From DAHUYF01 sp963838385 (GTDB lineage: Bacteria; Pseudomonadota; Alphaproteobacteria; ATCC43930; CGMCC-115725): DNA of 64,000 nt. The notes below the pieces were generated by a model. It was not told the DNA's origin, made no database searches, and saw nothing but the letters and a program-made list of their open reading frames with translations. The position numbers and the translations under genes are program-made. The stretch covers positions 496,001 through 560,000 of the forward strand of contig CAWIRE010000006.1 of the NCBI GenBank assembly GCA_963838385.1, written 5' to 3'. Positions 7,734 to 15,861 of the stretch are shown piece after piece; within the stretch, counting starts at the first letter, position 1, and every line of letters begins with the position of its first letter.

Positions 7734-9227
7734 TCAATCCGCCTTGGGCGCGGCCGCCGCGGCGTTGCGGGGCTCGGCGTTCCACCAACCGCCGCCCAGC
7801 GCCGCGAACAGCGCCACCGTGTCCTGGTAGCGCACGGCGATGGTCTGGAGGTCGGTGATCTTCGCCTGATAGTACTGCGTATCGGCGGTCAGGACATCGA
7901 GATATGTCGCAATCCCGGCCGCGTAATTCGCCTGTACCAGGTGCAGCGCCTCCTCCGCCGTGCGCAGCGCCTTGTCCTGCGCCGCGAGCGACGCGGCGTC
8001 GTGGTCGAGCGCGCGCAGCGTGTCCGCCACCTGGGCGAAGGCGCCGAGCACGGTCTGGCGATAGGCGGCCATGGTCTGGCGATAGGCATCGATCGCCGCC
8101 TTGCGCTGGAACCACAACTTGCCGCCTTCGAAGATCGGGGCCGTGACGTCCGCCCCGAAGCTCCAGAAATGCCCGGCGGAAGAGGAGAAGAGATTGCCGA
8201 TCGCTGTGCTGTTGGTCCCGTAGCCGCCGCTGAGCGTGACGCTCGGCAGCATGGCGGCGGTGGCGACGCCGACCCCGGCGCTGGCGGCATGCGCGGTCGC
8301 CTCCGCCACCAGGATGTCCGGGCGCTGCCGCACCAGGTCCGACGGCAGGCTCACCGGCACATCGGCGGGCAGCGTGAGATCGGCGAGACCCAGCTCCGGC
8401 GGCGTCCATTCCGCCGGTGTCCGGCCGACCAGGGTCGCCAGGAGATCGTCGCTCTGGGTCAGCTTCTGCTGCAGCTGCGGGATCGTCGCCTCATAGGTCG
8501 CGAGCTGGCTTTCGAGGCTCAGCACGTTGGAATAGGGCACCGTGCCCGCGCGCGCCTGGGTCTCCGCCAGCGCCACCTGCTGCCGCTGCAGCTGGATGAG
8601 CTGTTCGGTCGCCTCGATCTCGGCGCGATAGGCGGCCGCGGCGATCACGGTGTCGACGATATTGGACGAGAGTGCCAGATATGTCGCGAGCTCGGTCGCG
8701 CGCTGCACATCGACCTCGGCCGCCAGGCCCTCGACCGCCCGTCGCTCGCCGCCGAAGATGTCGAGCGGATAGCTGATGGTGCCCGACAGCGCGAACAGGT
8801 TGAAGACGGTTCCCGGCGCGCTGCTGCCGAAGGTAAGGGGCGAGAACTTCTCGCGCGCCGCGGTGAAATCGCCGCCGAGCCAGGGGAAGAAGATGCCGTA
8901 GCCGGCGCGCAGATTGTCCTGCGCCTGGCGCAGGTTTTCCTGTGCCGCTGCCAGCCCGGGATTGGCGGCGATGGCCTCGCTGACGATGGCGCCGAGCTTC
9001 TCGGAATTGAAGAGCCGCCACCAATCGGCCGCGACCGCGGCGCCGGGCGCGAAGCGCTGCGCCGCGCCGGCGGCGGCCGCCGTCTCGGTCGGATCGCCGC
9101 CGCTCGCATAATGCGAGAGGGACGGCGGCTCGGGACGATGGAAATCAGGCCCGACGGCGCAGCCCGACAGCAGCGCCGTCAGCGCGAGCGCCGCCAGCCG
9201 ACGGCTATTTCTCGCCGACATAGACAT
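7734..9227 (-). CDS. Outer-membrane efflux lipoprotein (TolC/NodT family)
   Basis: The 497-residue product begins with a lipoprotein signal whose lipobox is LLSGC (Cys about residue 22), followed by AVGPDFHRPEPP, the typical start of NodT-type outer-membrane factors. Two duplicated helical halves follow, each with the coiled-coil pattern of the family (for example NPGLAAAQENLRQAQDNLRA and RQRPDILVAEATAHAASAGV). It should form the trimeric outer-membrane exit channel. Its start overlaps the end of the membrane fusion gene by 23 bases, so it belongs to the same operon as the ABC exporter upstream. Confidence 0.93.
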   Translation of the reverse strand: MSMSARNSRRLAALALTALLSGCAVGPDFHRPEPPSLSHYASGGDPTETAAAAGAAQRFAPGAAVAADWWRLFNSEKLGAIVSEAIAANPGLAAAQENLRQAQDNLRAGYGIFFPWLGGDFTAAREKFSPLTFGSSAPGTVFNLFALSGTISYPLDIFGGERRAVEGLAAEVDVQRATELATYLALSSNIVDTVIAAAAYRAEIEATEQLIQLQRQQVALAETQARAGTVPYSNVLSLESQLATYEATIPQLQQKLTQSDDLLATLVGRTPAEWTPPELGLADLTLPADVPVSLPSDLVRQRPDILVAEATAHAASAGVGVATAAMLPSVTLSGGYGTNSTAIGNLFSSSAGHFWSFGADVTAPIFEGGKLWFQRKAAIDAYRQTMAAYRQTVLGAFAQVADTLRALDHDAASLAAQDKALRTAEEALHLVQANYAAGIATYLDVLTADTQYYQAKITDLQTIAVRYQDTVALFAALGGGWWNAEPRNAAAAAPKAD

Positions 9228-10290
9228 CGACCAGCTGTCCCGGATAGAGGTTCAGATTCTTCGGCCGCTCGAAGCGGAAGATCACCGGCAGCACGCGGAC
9301 GTCGACCCGCTCCTGTCGCGCGTTCGACAGCTCGATCTTCGGCGAGACATAGGGCTGGACGCGCAGGAAGGTCAGCGGCACGTGGATATTCGTGCCGCGG
9401 ACGAACATCTGCGCGTCGATCCTGGCGGGATCGGCCAGGCGCGGCACCAGGATCTCGTCGACATAGGCGCGGACGGCCAGATGGTCCTGCGGCGTTCCCA
9501 TGACGATGAGCGGGTTGAAGCCCTGGGTATAGGAATCGTAGCCGCCCTGGGGCGAGACATAGCTGCCGACGGTGGCCTGGACCGAGAGGACGACGCCGTC
9601 CGTCGGCGCGGTGATGGTGTATTTGGCCAGCAGCGCTGCCGAGGCGGCATAGGCCTTGCACAAGGCGGCGTATTGCCGCTCCTGGTTCTCGACGTCGTAG
9701 ATCCAGGCGCCCGCCTTGGTGAGCGTGTATTGTCGCTCGACGACCTTGAGGTTGGTCTCGGCGATCTTTTCGGCGTTGCGGGCATTGTCCAGCGCATCGC
9801 GGCTGACGGAGCGCGGATCGAGGTCGTAGGAATGCTGTTGCTTTTCGAGCTGGTCCTGCGTGTTCTTGAGCGTGGCGCGGGCGTTCTCGACCTGCGCCGT
9901 GGAGACGTCGAGCGTCTCCGGCCGCGGCTCGGCCTTGAGCTCCTCCAGCATCGCCAGGGCGGCTTCCGATTGCGCGCGCTGCTGTTCCGCCGTCGCCCGC
10001 TGCACGCTGTCGTCGATGGTCAGCAGCCGATCGCCCTTGTGCACCGCGGCGCCCTCGGCGACCAGGACCTGCGTGATCGGTCCCGAGACCTCGGGATAGA
10101 TGTTGATGTTCTCGCCCTGGGTCTGCTCGCTTTCGATGATGCCGTCGGCATAGATGCCCTTGGCATAGGGATTGGCGGCCGGGTTGAACACCGGCAGCTC
10201 CGCGGCCGGCTGCTGGCTGAAGATGAAGGCGCTGACCAGCGCCGCCAGCAGCCCGAGCGCCGAGACGATGAAGATCAGCCTATTGCGCAT
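9205..10290 (-). CDS. HlyD/DevB-type membrane fusion protein of an ABC exporter
   Basis: This 361-residue periplasmic adaptor has an uncleaved N-terminal anchor (LIFIVSALGLLAALVSAFIF). A lipoyl half-motif follows (GPITQVLVAEGAAVHKGDRL), then a long coiled-coil hairpin rich in Ala/Glu/Gln (about residues 110-190), the second lipoyl half (TAPTDGVVLSVQATVGSYVS) and a beta-barrel ending in YPGQLVDVYVGEK. It bridges the FtsX-like permease and the outer-membrane factor. It overlaps the ATPase gene by 11 bases and the outer-membrane factor by 23 bases, a tight operon that implies a stoichiometric tripartite machine. Confidence 0.92.
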   Translation of the reverse strand: MRNRLIFIVSALGLLAALVSAFIFSQQPAAELPVFNPAANPYAKGIYADGIIESEQTQGENINIYPEVSGPITQVLVAEGAAVHKGDRLLTIDDSVQRATAEQQRAQSEAALAMLEELKAEPRPETLDVSTAQVENARATLKNTQDQLEKQQHSYDLDPRSVSRDALDNARNAEKIAETNLKVVERQYTLTKAGAWIYDVENQERQYAALCKAYAASAALLAKYTITAPTDGVVLSVQATVGSYVSPQGGYDSYTQGFNPLIVMGTPQDHLAVRAYVDEILVPRLADPARIDAQMFVRGTNIHVPLTFLRVQPYVSPKIELSNARQERVDVRVLPVIFRFERPKNLNLYPGQLVDVYVGEK

Positions 10291-10984
10291 CCAGCTTCTC
10301 CCGCTCGACCCCGGTCAGCTGTCCGTCCTCCATCTTCACGATGCGATCGGCGAACTCGTAGATGCGGCTGTCATGGGTGACGATGACGATGCAGCGCTGG
10401 TCGTTGAGGATGTGCTGGCGCACGAAGCTGACGATGGTGCGGCCGGTCTCGCCGTCGAGCGACGCGGTCGGCTCGTCGAGGATGAGGATGTCGGGCCGGC
10501 TGACGATGGCGCGCGCGATCGCCACGCGCTGCTGCTCGCCGCCGCTGAGCTTCACCGGCGGCAATTCCGCCTTGTCCTTGAGGCCGACGATCTCGAGATC
10601 CTTCAGCGCCTCGTCCAGCGCCTCGTCCCAGTCGCGGTTCTGCAGCACCAGCGGGATGGCGACGTTCTCGGCGGTGGTGAGCCGCGGAAACAGATGATAG
10701 TCCTGGAAGACGAAGCCGATCCTGTGCAGCCGGAACGAGGCGAGATCGTCGTCGGACAAGCTCCAGATGTCCGTGCCCTCGATCGTCACCTTGCCGGCGT
10801 TCGGCCGCAGGATCCCCGAGATCATGCTGAGCATGGTCGTCTTGCCGCTGCCCGACGGGCCCACGACATAGAGCATCTCGCCGAAACGGGCCTCGAAGCT
10901 GACATCGCGCACGGCATATGTCTTGGCCTCGCCCTGGCCGAACCATTTGGTGAGCCCTACCGCCTCTATGGCTGCCTTGGGCAT
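10280..10984 (-). CDS. ABC exporter ATP-binding subunit (MacB/DevA/LolD-like)
   Basis: This 234-residue ATPase has Walker A GPSGSGKTT near residue 41, the Q-loop FVFQDYHLFPRLT, the signature KLSGGEQQR, Walker B ILILDEPTASLD and the H-loop IVTHDSR. It opens directly with the nucleotide-binding domain and has no fused membrane segment. Partners are the FtsX-like permease three bases upstream and the fusion protein that overlaps its end. MacB/DevA-type ATPases drive mechanotransmission export of peptides, glycolipids or lipoproteins rather than moving substrate through the membrane. Confidence 0.94.
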   Translation of the reverse strand: MPKAAIEAVGLTKWFGQGEAKTYAVRDVSFEARFGEMLYVVGPSGSGKTTMLSMISGILRPNAGKVTIEGTDIWSLSDDDLASFRLHRIGFVFQDYHLFPRLTTAENVAIPLVLQNRDWDEALDEALKDLEIVGLKDKAELPPVKLSGGEQQRVAIARAIVSRPDILILDEPTASLDGETGRTIVSFVRQHILNDQRCIVIVTHDSRIYEFADRIVKMEDGQLTGVEREKLDAQ

Positions 10985-10987
10985 GTC

Positions 10988-12124
10988 TCAGCCCCGGAAA
11001 ATGTCGAAGGGCTCGATCATCAGCACCTTGCGGACGCCGACATAGCTCGACACCGCGGCGATCACGACCACCATGCCGAAGGCGAGGCCAAGATTGGAGA
11101 AGGTCATGATCGCCGCGTAATCGGGGAGGTAGACCCGCGCCAGCCAGATGATGAGCGAGAACAGCCCGACGCCGATGCCGAAGCCGGTGACCGAGACGAA
11201 GGCCGCCTGGAACAGGATCATGAAGACGAGCTCGCGCCCCTTGGCACCGATCGCCTTCAAGGCGCCGAAGCGCTCGAGATTCTCGAGGATGAAGGTGTAG
11301 AAGGTCTGGCCCGAGATCGAGAGCCCGATGATGAAGCTGATCACCGTCATCAGCAGCAGATTGACGCCGATGCCGGTCTCATATTTGTAGAAATTGGAGA
11401 TCTTGGTGATGAACTCGTCCTTGGTCAGCGCCAGGTATCCGGCCTTGGCAACCTGCTGCTTGATCGTCTTGATGTCGGCTGGCGTCTTCGGCTCGACGAG
11501 GATGTAGGAGATGGTGAAGCGCATGTTGGGGATGTAGTAGAGCGCGCGGTAATAGGTGGTGTAGAGCGTCGGCACGCCGAAGAGGCCGCTGGAGGCGACC
11601 TTGGCGATGCCGACGATCACGCCGCGATGGTCGTTGATCTCGAAATCGGTGCCGATCGTCGGATTCTCCAGCTTGTGGAATTCGGAATCCTTGACGGCGA
11701 TGAAGGCGCTCTCCGCGAAGATGTCCTCGATATGCCCGGCGAGAAGCTTCGGCCGGCCGAACAGGCTGGCATCGTCGAGGCCGACGATGTTGGCCGATTG
11801 GTAGCTGCCGTCACGCAGCTTCAGCAGCGCGGCGCCGGCATAGAGCGGCACGGCATATTTGACGCCGGGAATGCTGCGGACCTCGTCGAGGACGTAATCG
11901 GGGAGCGGAATGGTGTTGGCCACCGTCTGGATCGAGGGGTCCATGACCCAGATCGAGCCGCCGATATTGATGACCGTGGCCGAGGCGCGCTTGAGCACGC
12001 CCGAGAACATCGAGGTCACCGCGATCATCAGGAACACGGCGAAGGTGATGCCGAGCAGCAGCGCGACGAATTTCGCCCGGTCGTTGGCCAGCAGCTTGTA
12101 GGCGATCTTCAGAACACCCGGCAC
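10988..12124 (-). CDS. FtsX-like ABC permease (DevC/MacB type)
   Basis: The 378-residue product has one N-terminal membrane helix (FVALLLGITFAVFLMIAVTS), a large periplasmic domain from about residue 45 to 250, and three C-terminal helices (for example LLLMTVISFIIGLSISGQTF and FGMVVVIAAVSSYVGV). It ends in the coupling segment RKVLMIEPFDIFRG. This is the FtsX-domain topology of DevC and MacB. It is the first gene of the four-gene exporter. A TTGA-N6-TCAA palindrome lies 56 bases upstream of its start. Confidence 0.9.
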   Translation of the reverse strand: MPGVLKIAYKLLANDRAKFVALLLGITFAVFLMIAVTSMFSGVLKRASATVINIGGSIWVMDPSIQTVANTIPLPDYVLDEVRSIPGVKYAVPLYAGAALLKLRDGSYQSANIVGLDDASLFGRPKLLAGHIEDIFAESAFIAVKDSEFHKLENPTIGTDFEINDHRGVIVGIAKVASSGLFGVPTLYTTYYRALYYIPNMRFTISYILVEPKTPADIKTIKQQVAKAGYLALTKDEFITKISNFYKYETGIGVNLLLMTVISFIIGLSISGQTFYTFILENLERFGALKAIGAKGRELVFMILFQAAFVSVTGFGIGVGLFSLIIWLARVYLPDYAAIMTFSNLGLAFGMVVVIAAVSSYVGVRKVLMIEPFDIFRG

Positions 12125-12179
12125 AAGCCGTCTCCCGCATCATGCGGAAGGCATCATCGGCTATGCCCGGATAACGGCA

Positions 12180-12193
12180 TTGAGGTAGGTCAA
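12180..12193. promoter_or_regulatory. Possible FNR/FixK-type box upstream of the exporter
   Basis: TTGAGGTAGGTCAA reads TTGA-N6-TCAA, the core of Crp/Fnr-family anaeroboxes. Read on the minus strand it is TTGAC-CTAC-CTCAA, with one good and one weaker half-site. It lies in the 100-base gap between the second transglutaminase gene and the exporter permease. A Crp/Fnr regulator is encoded at 60.3-61.0 kb, but a link is only inference. Confidence 0.35.
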
Positions 12194-12224
12194 AGGGCCT
12201 GGAATGTCTGGTGCTTAGCCTTTG

Positions 12225-13145
12225 TCAGGCGGCGTCGGGGGCGCCGCCGGCGGCGGCAGGGGGCGGGGCGTTCTGATCGAGATCGGTGACGCTGACGGCG
12301 ACGCTCAGCGTATGGCTGCCGCCGCCGAGGATGACGCCGCGCAACGGCGTCACGTCCGAGAAGTCGCGGCCATAGGCGACCGCGACGTGTTCGGCAGCAA
12401 CCACCAGATCATTCGTTGGATCGAGATCGACCCAGCCCGGCACCGCTCCGCACCAGACGGAGACCCAGGCATGGCTCGCGTCATCGCCGCGCAGCGCGGC
12501 GCCGTCGGCGGGGGTGGTACGCAGGTACCCCGAGACATAGCGCGCCGGCAGGCCCAGCCCGCGCAGCCCGGCGATCATCAGATGGGCGAAATCCTGGCAG
12601 ACGCCGCGGCGGGTGGCGAGCACCTCGGCGACCTTGGTCGAGACCGTGGTGGCGTTGGGGGTATAGGCGAAATCGGCATGGATCCGCCGGGTGAGGTCGC
12701 GCAGCGCCGTCACGATCGGCCGCCCGGCGGGGAAGGACGCGGCGGCGTAGCGGCCGGCGCCGTCCTCGAGCGCCACCAGCGGCGAGGGATAGAGGAATTC
12801 CGCGACCGCCGGCGGCGAGGGGAAGCCGTCATTCTGCATCGCCGCGCGCACGCTCTCCCACTCCGGGCCCGCTTCGGCGACCTCGCCGCGCGTCACTTCC
12901 ACAGTGGCCTCCAGCACCACCGAGAATTCGCTGTGCGTGGTCTCGATGGCGATGTGGTGCACGACATTGCCGAAATGGTCGACGAACATGCGCTGGCGCG
13001 CCGGCGCCGGCGCGACGCTCAGCGTCTGGCCGCGCGAGCGCTGCCCGCGGATGGTGAGCGGCGTCAGCCGCAGCACATGGAGACCGATATCCACCGGCGC
13101 GCGGTAGCCGTAGACGGTCTCGTGGCGGATGGCATAGCGCCTCAT
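12225..13145 (-). CDS. Transglutaminase-like protein (second of three)
   Basis: The true start is ATG 13145, which gives MRRYAIRHETVYGYRAPVDI and 306 residues; the frame is open far upstream only because it is antisense-like within the ATP-grasp gene. The N-terminal transglutaminase beta domain is followed by the core with Cys183 (RRGVCQDFAHLM), His225 (DASHAWVSVW) and Asp242 (LDPTNDLVVA). The start overlaps the stop of the ATP-grasp/alpha-E gene in an ATGA arrangement, so the two are coupled. This pairing is a recurrent bacterial arrangement described in comparative work on amidoligase operons. It probably works as a peptidase or amidase on a peptide tag. Confidence 0.92.
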   Translation of the reverse strand: MRRYAIRHETVYGYRAPVDIGLHVLRLTPLTIRGQRSRGQTLSVAPAPARQRMFVDHFGNVVHHIAIETTHSEFSVVLEATVEVTRGEVAEAGPEWESVRAAMQNDGFPSPPAVAEFLYPSPLVALEDGAGRYAAASFPAGRPIVTALRDLTRRIHADFAYTPNATTVSTKVAEVLATRRGVCQDFAHLMIAGLRGLGLPARYVSGYLRTTPADGAALRGDDASHAWVSVWCGAVPGWVDLDPTNDLVVAAEHVAVAYGRDFSDVTPLRGVILGGGSHTLSVAVSVTDLDQNAPPPAAAGGAPDAA

Positions 13146-15607
13146 GTCTCGGCCTCGGCGAGGATCGCCCGGCTGGCGAAGCCCATGAGCTGCGCCGAGG
13201 CGGTATGGGTGAAGAAGGCGCGCATGATCGCGTCCGACAGCGCCATGAGATCGTCGGCGGCGCGATCGAGCAGCGCCGTCACGGCTTCGGCGGCGGGCGC
13301 CCGCGCCACCTCGCCGATGGCGGCGACGAGCGCGGGGATGCGGCTTTCCGCGGCGTGGCCGGCGGCGGCCTCGACGCCGAGATGGCGCTCGATGCGCTCG
13401 AGCTGATAGAGCAGCGAGCGCGGGTTGCTGCGTTCGGCGAGCACGAAGGCGAGCGCCTCGGCGTAGTCGGTGGCCAGCGGGTGGCGCTGCAGGTAGGCGC
13501 TGGTGCTGTCGCAGAGCTCGAGCGCCAGCCGCAGCCCCGCCTCGAGCTGCGCCGACGGGCCGGTGAGCACGCCGCCCACCGCCTGGGCCACGGCGATGCC
13601 GCGCTCGATCCGGCGGCCGAGATCGAGGAAGCGCCAGCCGGCGCCGCGCACCATGTTCTCGGCGGCGAGCCCGGCGAAGGCGGCGATGGTGACGATGGTG
13701 TCGTCGAGTGCCTCCAGCAGGCGGTCGGGCTCGCGCGGCGCCCGCGCGAAGCGCGCGGCGGCGGCCCCGGTCAGGTGATGCAGCGTGCGCCACATGTCGC
13801 GCGAGACATGGTCGCGCGTCGCCAGCGTCAGCCGGCGGATGGTGTCGAGGCAGATGCGCATCGCGGTGCCGTCGATCGCCGCGTCCATCGTTCCATCGAG
13901 GAACATGGCGCCGTCGACCGGCGCGGCGGCGAGCGCCACGCTGATCCAGCCGGTGCGCTTCAGCGCCTCGGCGAGGCGGCCGAGCTCGGCTGCGTCGCGC
14001 GGCGTGAGCCCGCCCGAGGCGAGCCGGCGCAGCGTCGCCTGGAACTGGCGGGCGCCGGCCTCGAGCCGTTCGACATGGCGGCCGAGCCAGAAGAGATCGT
14101 CGGCCGTGCGGCTGCGCAGGGCTCCCGCGGGGCGCGCCGCCGGTCCCGGCGTCGTCGTGGCGGCGCGCATCGGTGCCGGCGCCTCCTGGTCGGCCAGCAC
14201 CCAGACATCCTTGGCGGTGCCGCCGTGGCGCAGCGTGCTGCGGTAGATCGAATGATCGGCGACGATGCGGGCGATGCCGCCGGGGAGCGCCACCCAGTCG
14301 CCGCCGTGCCACAGCGCCATGACGCGCAGCACCACCGGGCGCGGCACGAAGCGCCGGTCGCCGTCGCCGCCGAGGCAGGGCACCGCGCTCGGCACCATCT
14401 TCTCGCGGGCGACGAAGCGCTCGGGGTATCGGGCGAGCTGCGCTTCGAAACCGGCGCGCTCCGCGCGCGACAGCAGCGCCGGATCGAGCGGCACCGGATC
14501 GGGATCGAAGACCGGATGGACGGCGAAATCGTCGAGCGCGGCGCGCACCTCGCCGAGCGCCTGCGCCTGGCCGCACCACCAGGTGGTCACCGCCGGCAGG
14601 CGCAGCTCGTCGCCGAGCAGCGTGCGGCAGAGCGCCGGCAGGAACGGGGCGAAAGCCGGTGCCTCGACCAGCGCCGATCCCGGCAGGTTGAGGATGGCGA
14701 CGTTGCGTGCGCGGGCCACCTGGACGAGGCCGGCGATGCCGAGCGCCGAATCCTCGCGCAGCTCCAGGCAATCGCAGTAATCGCCGTCGACGCGGCGATA
14801 GATCACGTCGACCCGCTGCAGCCCGTTCAGCGTCTTGAGGTAGACGAAATCGTCGCGCACGGTGAGATCGGCGCTCTGCACCAGCGTGATGCCGAGCGCG
14901 CGGGCGAGGACGACGTGCTCGAAATAGGCGTCGTTGTAGGGGCCCGGCGTCAGCAGCACGATCCGCGCCGGCCCGGCATGCTCGCTGGCGGCGGCGCGCA
15001 GGCTCGCTTGCCAGAGATCGATGAAGGGATCGAGGCGGCGCACCTGCGCCGTGCGGAACATCTCCGGCACCGTGCGCGCCAGCACGCCGCGATGGTGCAA
15101 CGCATAACCCACGCCGCCCGGCGCCTGGGTGCGGTCGGCGAAGACCCGCCACTCGCCGCTCGGCAGGCGGACGAGGTCGGCGGCGTAGAAATAGAGATGC
15201 GGCGTGTCGCCGCTGGGCCGGACGCTGCGCAGCGGCCGCAGGAAGGCAGGATTGCCGAGCACCAGATAGGGCGGCAGCAGCCGCTCCTCGATCAGCCGCT
15301 GGGCCCCATAGAGATCGGCGAGGATCATATCCAGCAGGCGCGCGCGCTGCACCAGCCCGGCGGCAAGGCCTTGCCATTCCGCGGCAGGCAGGATCACCGG
15401 CAGCAGGTCGAGCCGCCTGCCCCCCGCGCCGGCGGCGCGCTCGGGCAGGCTCACGATCTCGTCATCGGCGGCGATCTGGGCCGAGACCCGCGCCAGCTTC
15501 TCGGCGAGCTGGTCGGGGGCGAGACTCCAGACCGTCTCCATCAGCGCGCGCCAATGCGGCCGCAACGCGCCGTTCCCGGTCACCATCTCGTCATAGGCCG
15601 ATGCCAC
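13142..15607 (-). CDS. Circularly permuted ATP-grasp ligase fused to alpha-E domain
   Basis: The N-terminal 480 or so residues are a circularly permuted type-2 ATP-grasp (formerly DUF404/DUF407). Signs are YDEMVTGNGALRPHW at the start, FADRTQAPGGVGYALHHRGV, LLTPGPYNDAYFEHVVLARA and GDGDRRFVPRPVVLRVMALW. The C-terminal 310 or so residues are the helical alpha-E domain (RTADDLFWLGRHVERLEAGA onward). The frame is open to ATG 15718, but that start lies inside a palindromic repeat and adds 37 poorly conserved-looking residues. GTG 15607, after GGAGATGG, gives 821 residues and a family-like N-terminus. ATP-grasp enzymes of this group are inferred amide- or peptide-bond ligases. Its stop overlaps the second transglutaminase start. 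Confidence 0.9.
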   Translation of the reverse strand: MASAYDEMVTGNGALRPHWRALMETVWSLAPDQLAEKLARVSAQIAADDEIVSLPERAAGAGGRRLDLLPVILPAAEWQGLAAGLVQRARLLDMILADLYGAQRLIEERLLPPYLVLGNPAFLRPLRSVRPSGDTPHLYFYAADLVRLPSGEWRVFADRTQAPGGVGYALHHRGVLARTVPEMFRTAQVRRLDPFIDLWQASLRAAASEHAGPARIVLLTPGPYNDAYFEHVVLARALGITLVQSADLTVRDDFVYLKTLNGLQRVDVIYRRVDGDYCDCLELREDSALGIAGLVQVARARNVAILNLPGSALVEAPAFAPFLPALCRTLLGDELRLPAVTTWWCGQAQALGEVRAALDDFAVHPVFDPDPVPLDPALLSRAERAGFEAQLARYPERFVAREKMVPSAVPCLGGDGDRRFVPRPVVLRVMALWHGGDWVALPGGIARIVADHSIYRSTLRHGGTAKDVWVLADQEAPAPMRAATTTPGPAARPAGALRSRTADDLFWLGRHVERLEAGARQFQATLRRLASGGLTPRDAAELGRLAEALKRTGWISVALAAAPVDGAMFLDGTMDAAIDGTAMRICLDTIRRLTLATRDHVSRDMWRTLHHLTGAAAARFARAPREPDRLLEALDDTIVTIAAFAGLAAENMVRGAGWRFLDLGRRIERGIAVAQAVGGVLTGPSAQLEAGLRLALELCDSTSAYLQRHPLATDYAEALAFVLAERSNPRSLLYQLERIERHLGVEAAAGHAAESRIPALVAAIGEVARAPAAEAVTALLDRAADDLMALSDAIMRAFFTHTASAQLMGFASRAILAEAET

Positions 15608-15706
15608 GCGCCGCCATCTCCGCTGCCCCAACCGCCAGTTTGGCCGAAATAGGCCGCCCCTGCCAAGCCGGCGCTCAAAGCCCAAGGCTATCCTCGCCGA
15701 CACCAT

Positions 15707-15828
15707 TTTCGTCGTCATGCCCGGGCCGGCCGAAGGCCGAGTCCCGGGTATCCACGCGGTGCCGCGTGCTCACCGCAAGACGTGGATGGCCGGGACTCGC
15801 CCTACGGGCGGCCCGGCCATGACGAAAG
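15707..15828. repeat. Palindromic intergenic repeat, copy 1
   Basis: A large imperfect inverted repeat opens with TTTCGTCGTCATGCCCGGGC and closes with GGCCCGGCCATGACGAAA; inside it are ATCCACG and CGTGGAT near the centre. A related element sits at 32.3-32.4 kb. Elements of this type recur in alphaproteobacterial genomes and fold into long hairpins. It separates the DUF2126 fusion gene from the ATP-grasp gene. Confidence 0.75.
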
Positions 15829-15861
15829 AGAAGAAAGCGTCACTCGTTCGATTGTCGCCGT

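Noticed and set aside
12225..15377. One giant 1050-residue protein covering the second transglutaminase and most of the ATP-grasp gene
   Set aside because: Only the last 306 residues are meaningful; the rest is an Arg/Ala/Pro shadow of the ATP-grasp/alpha-E gene in another frame.
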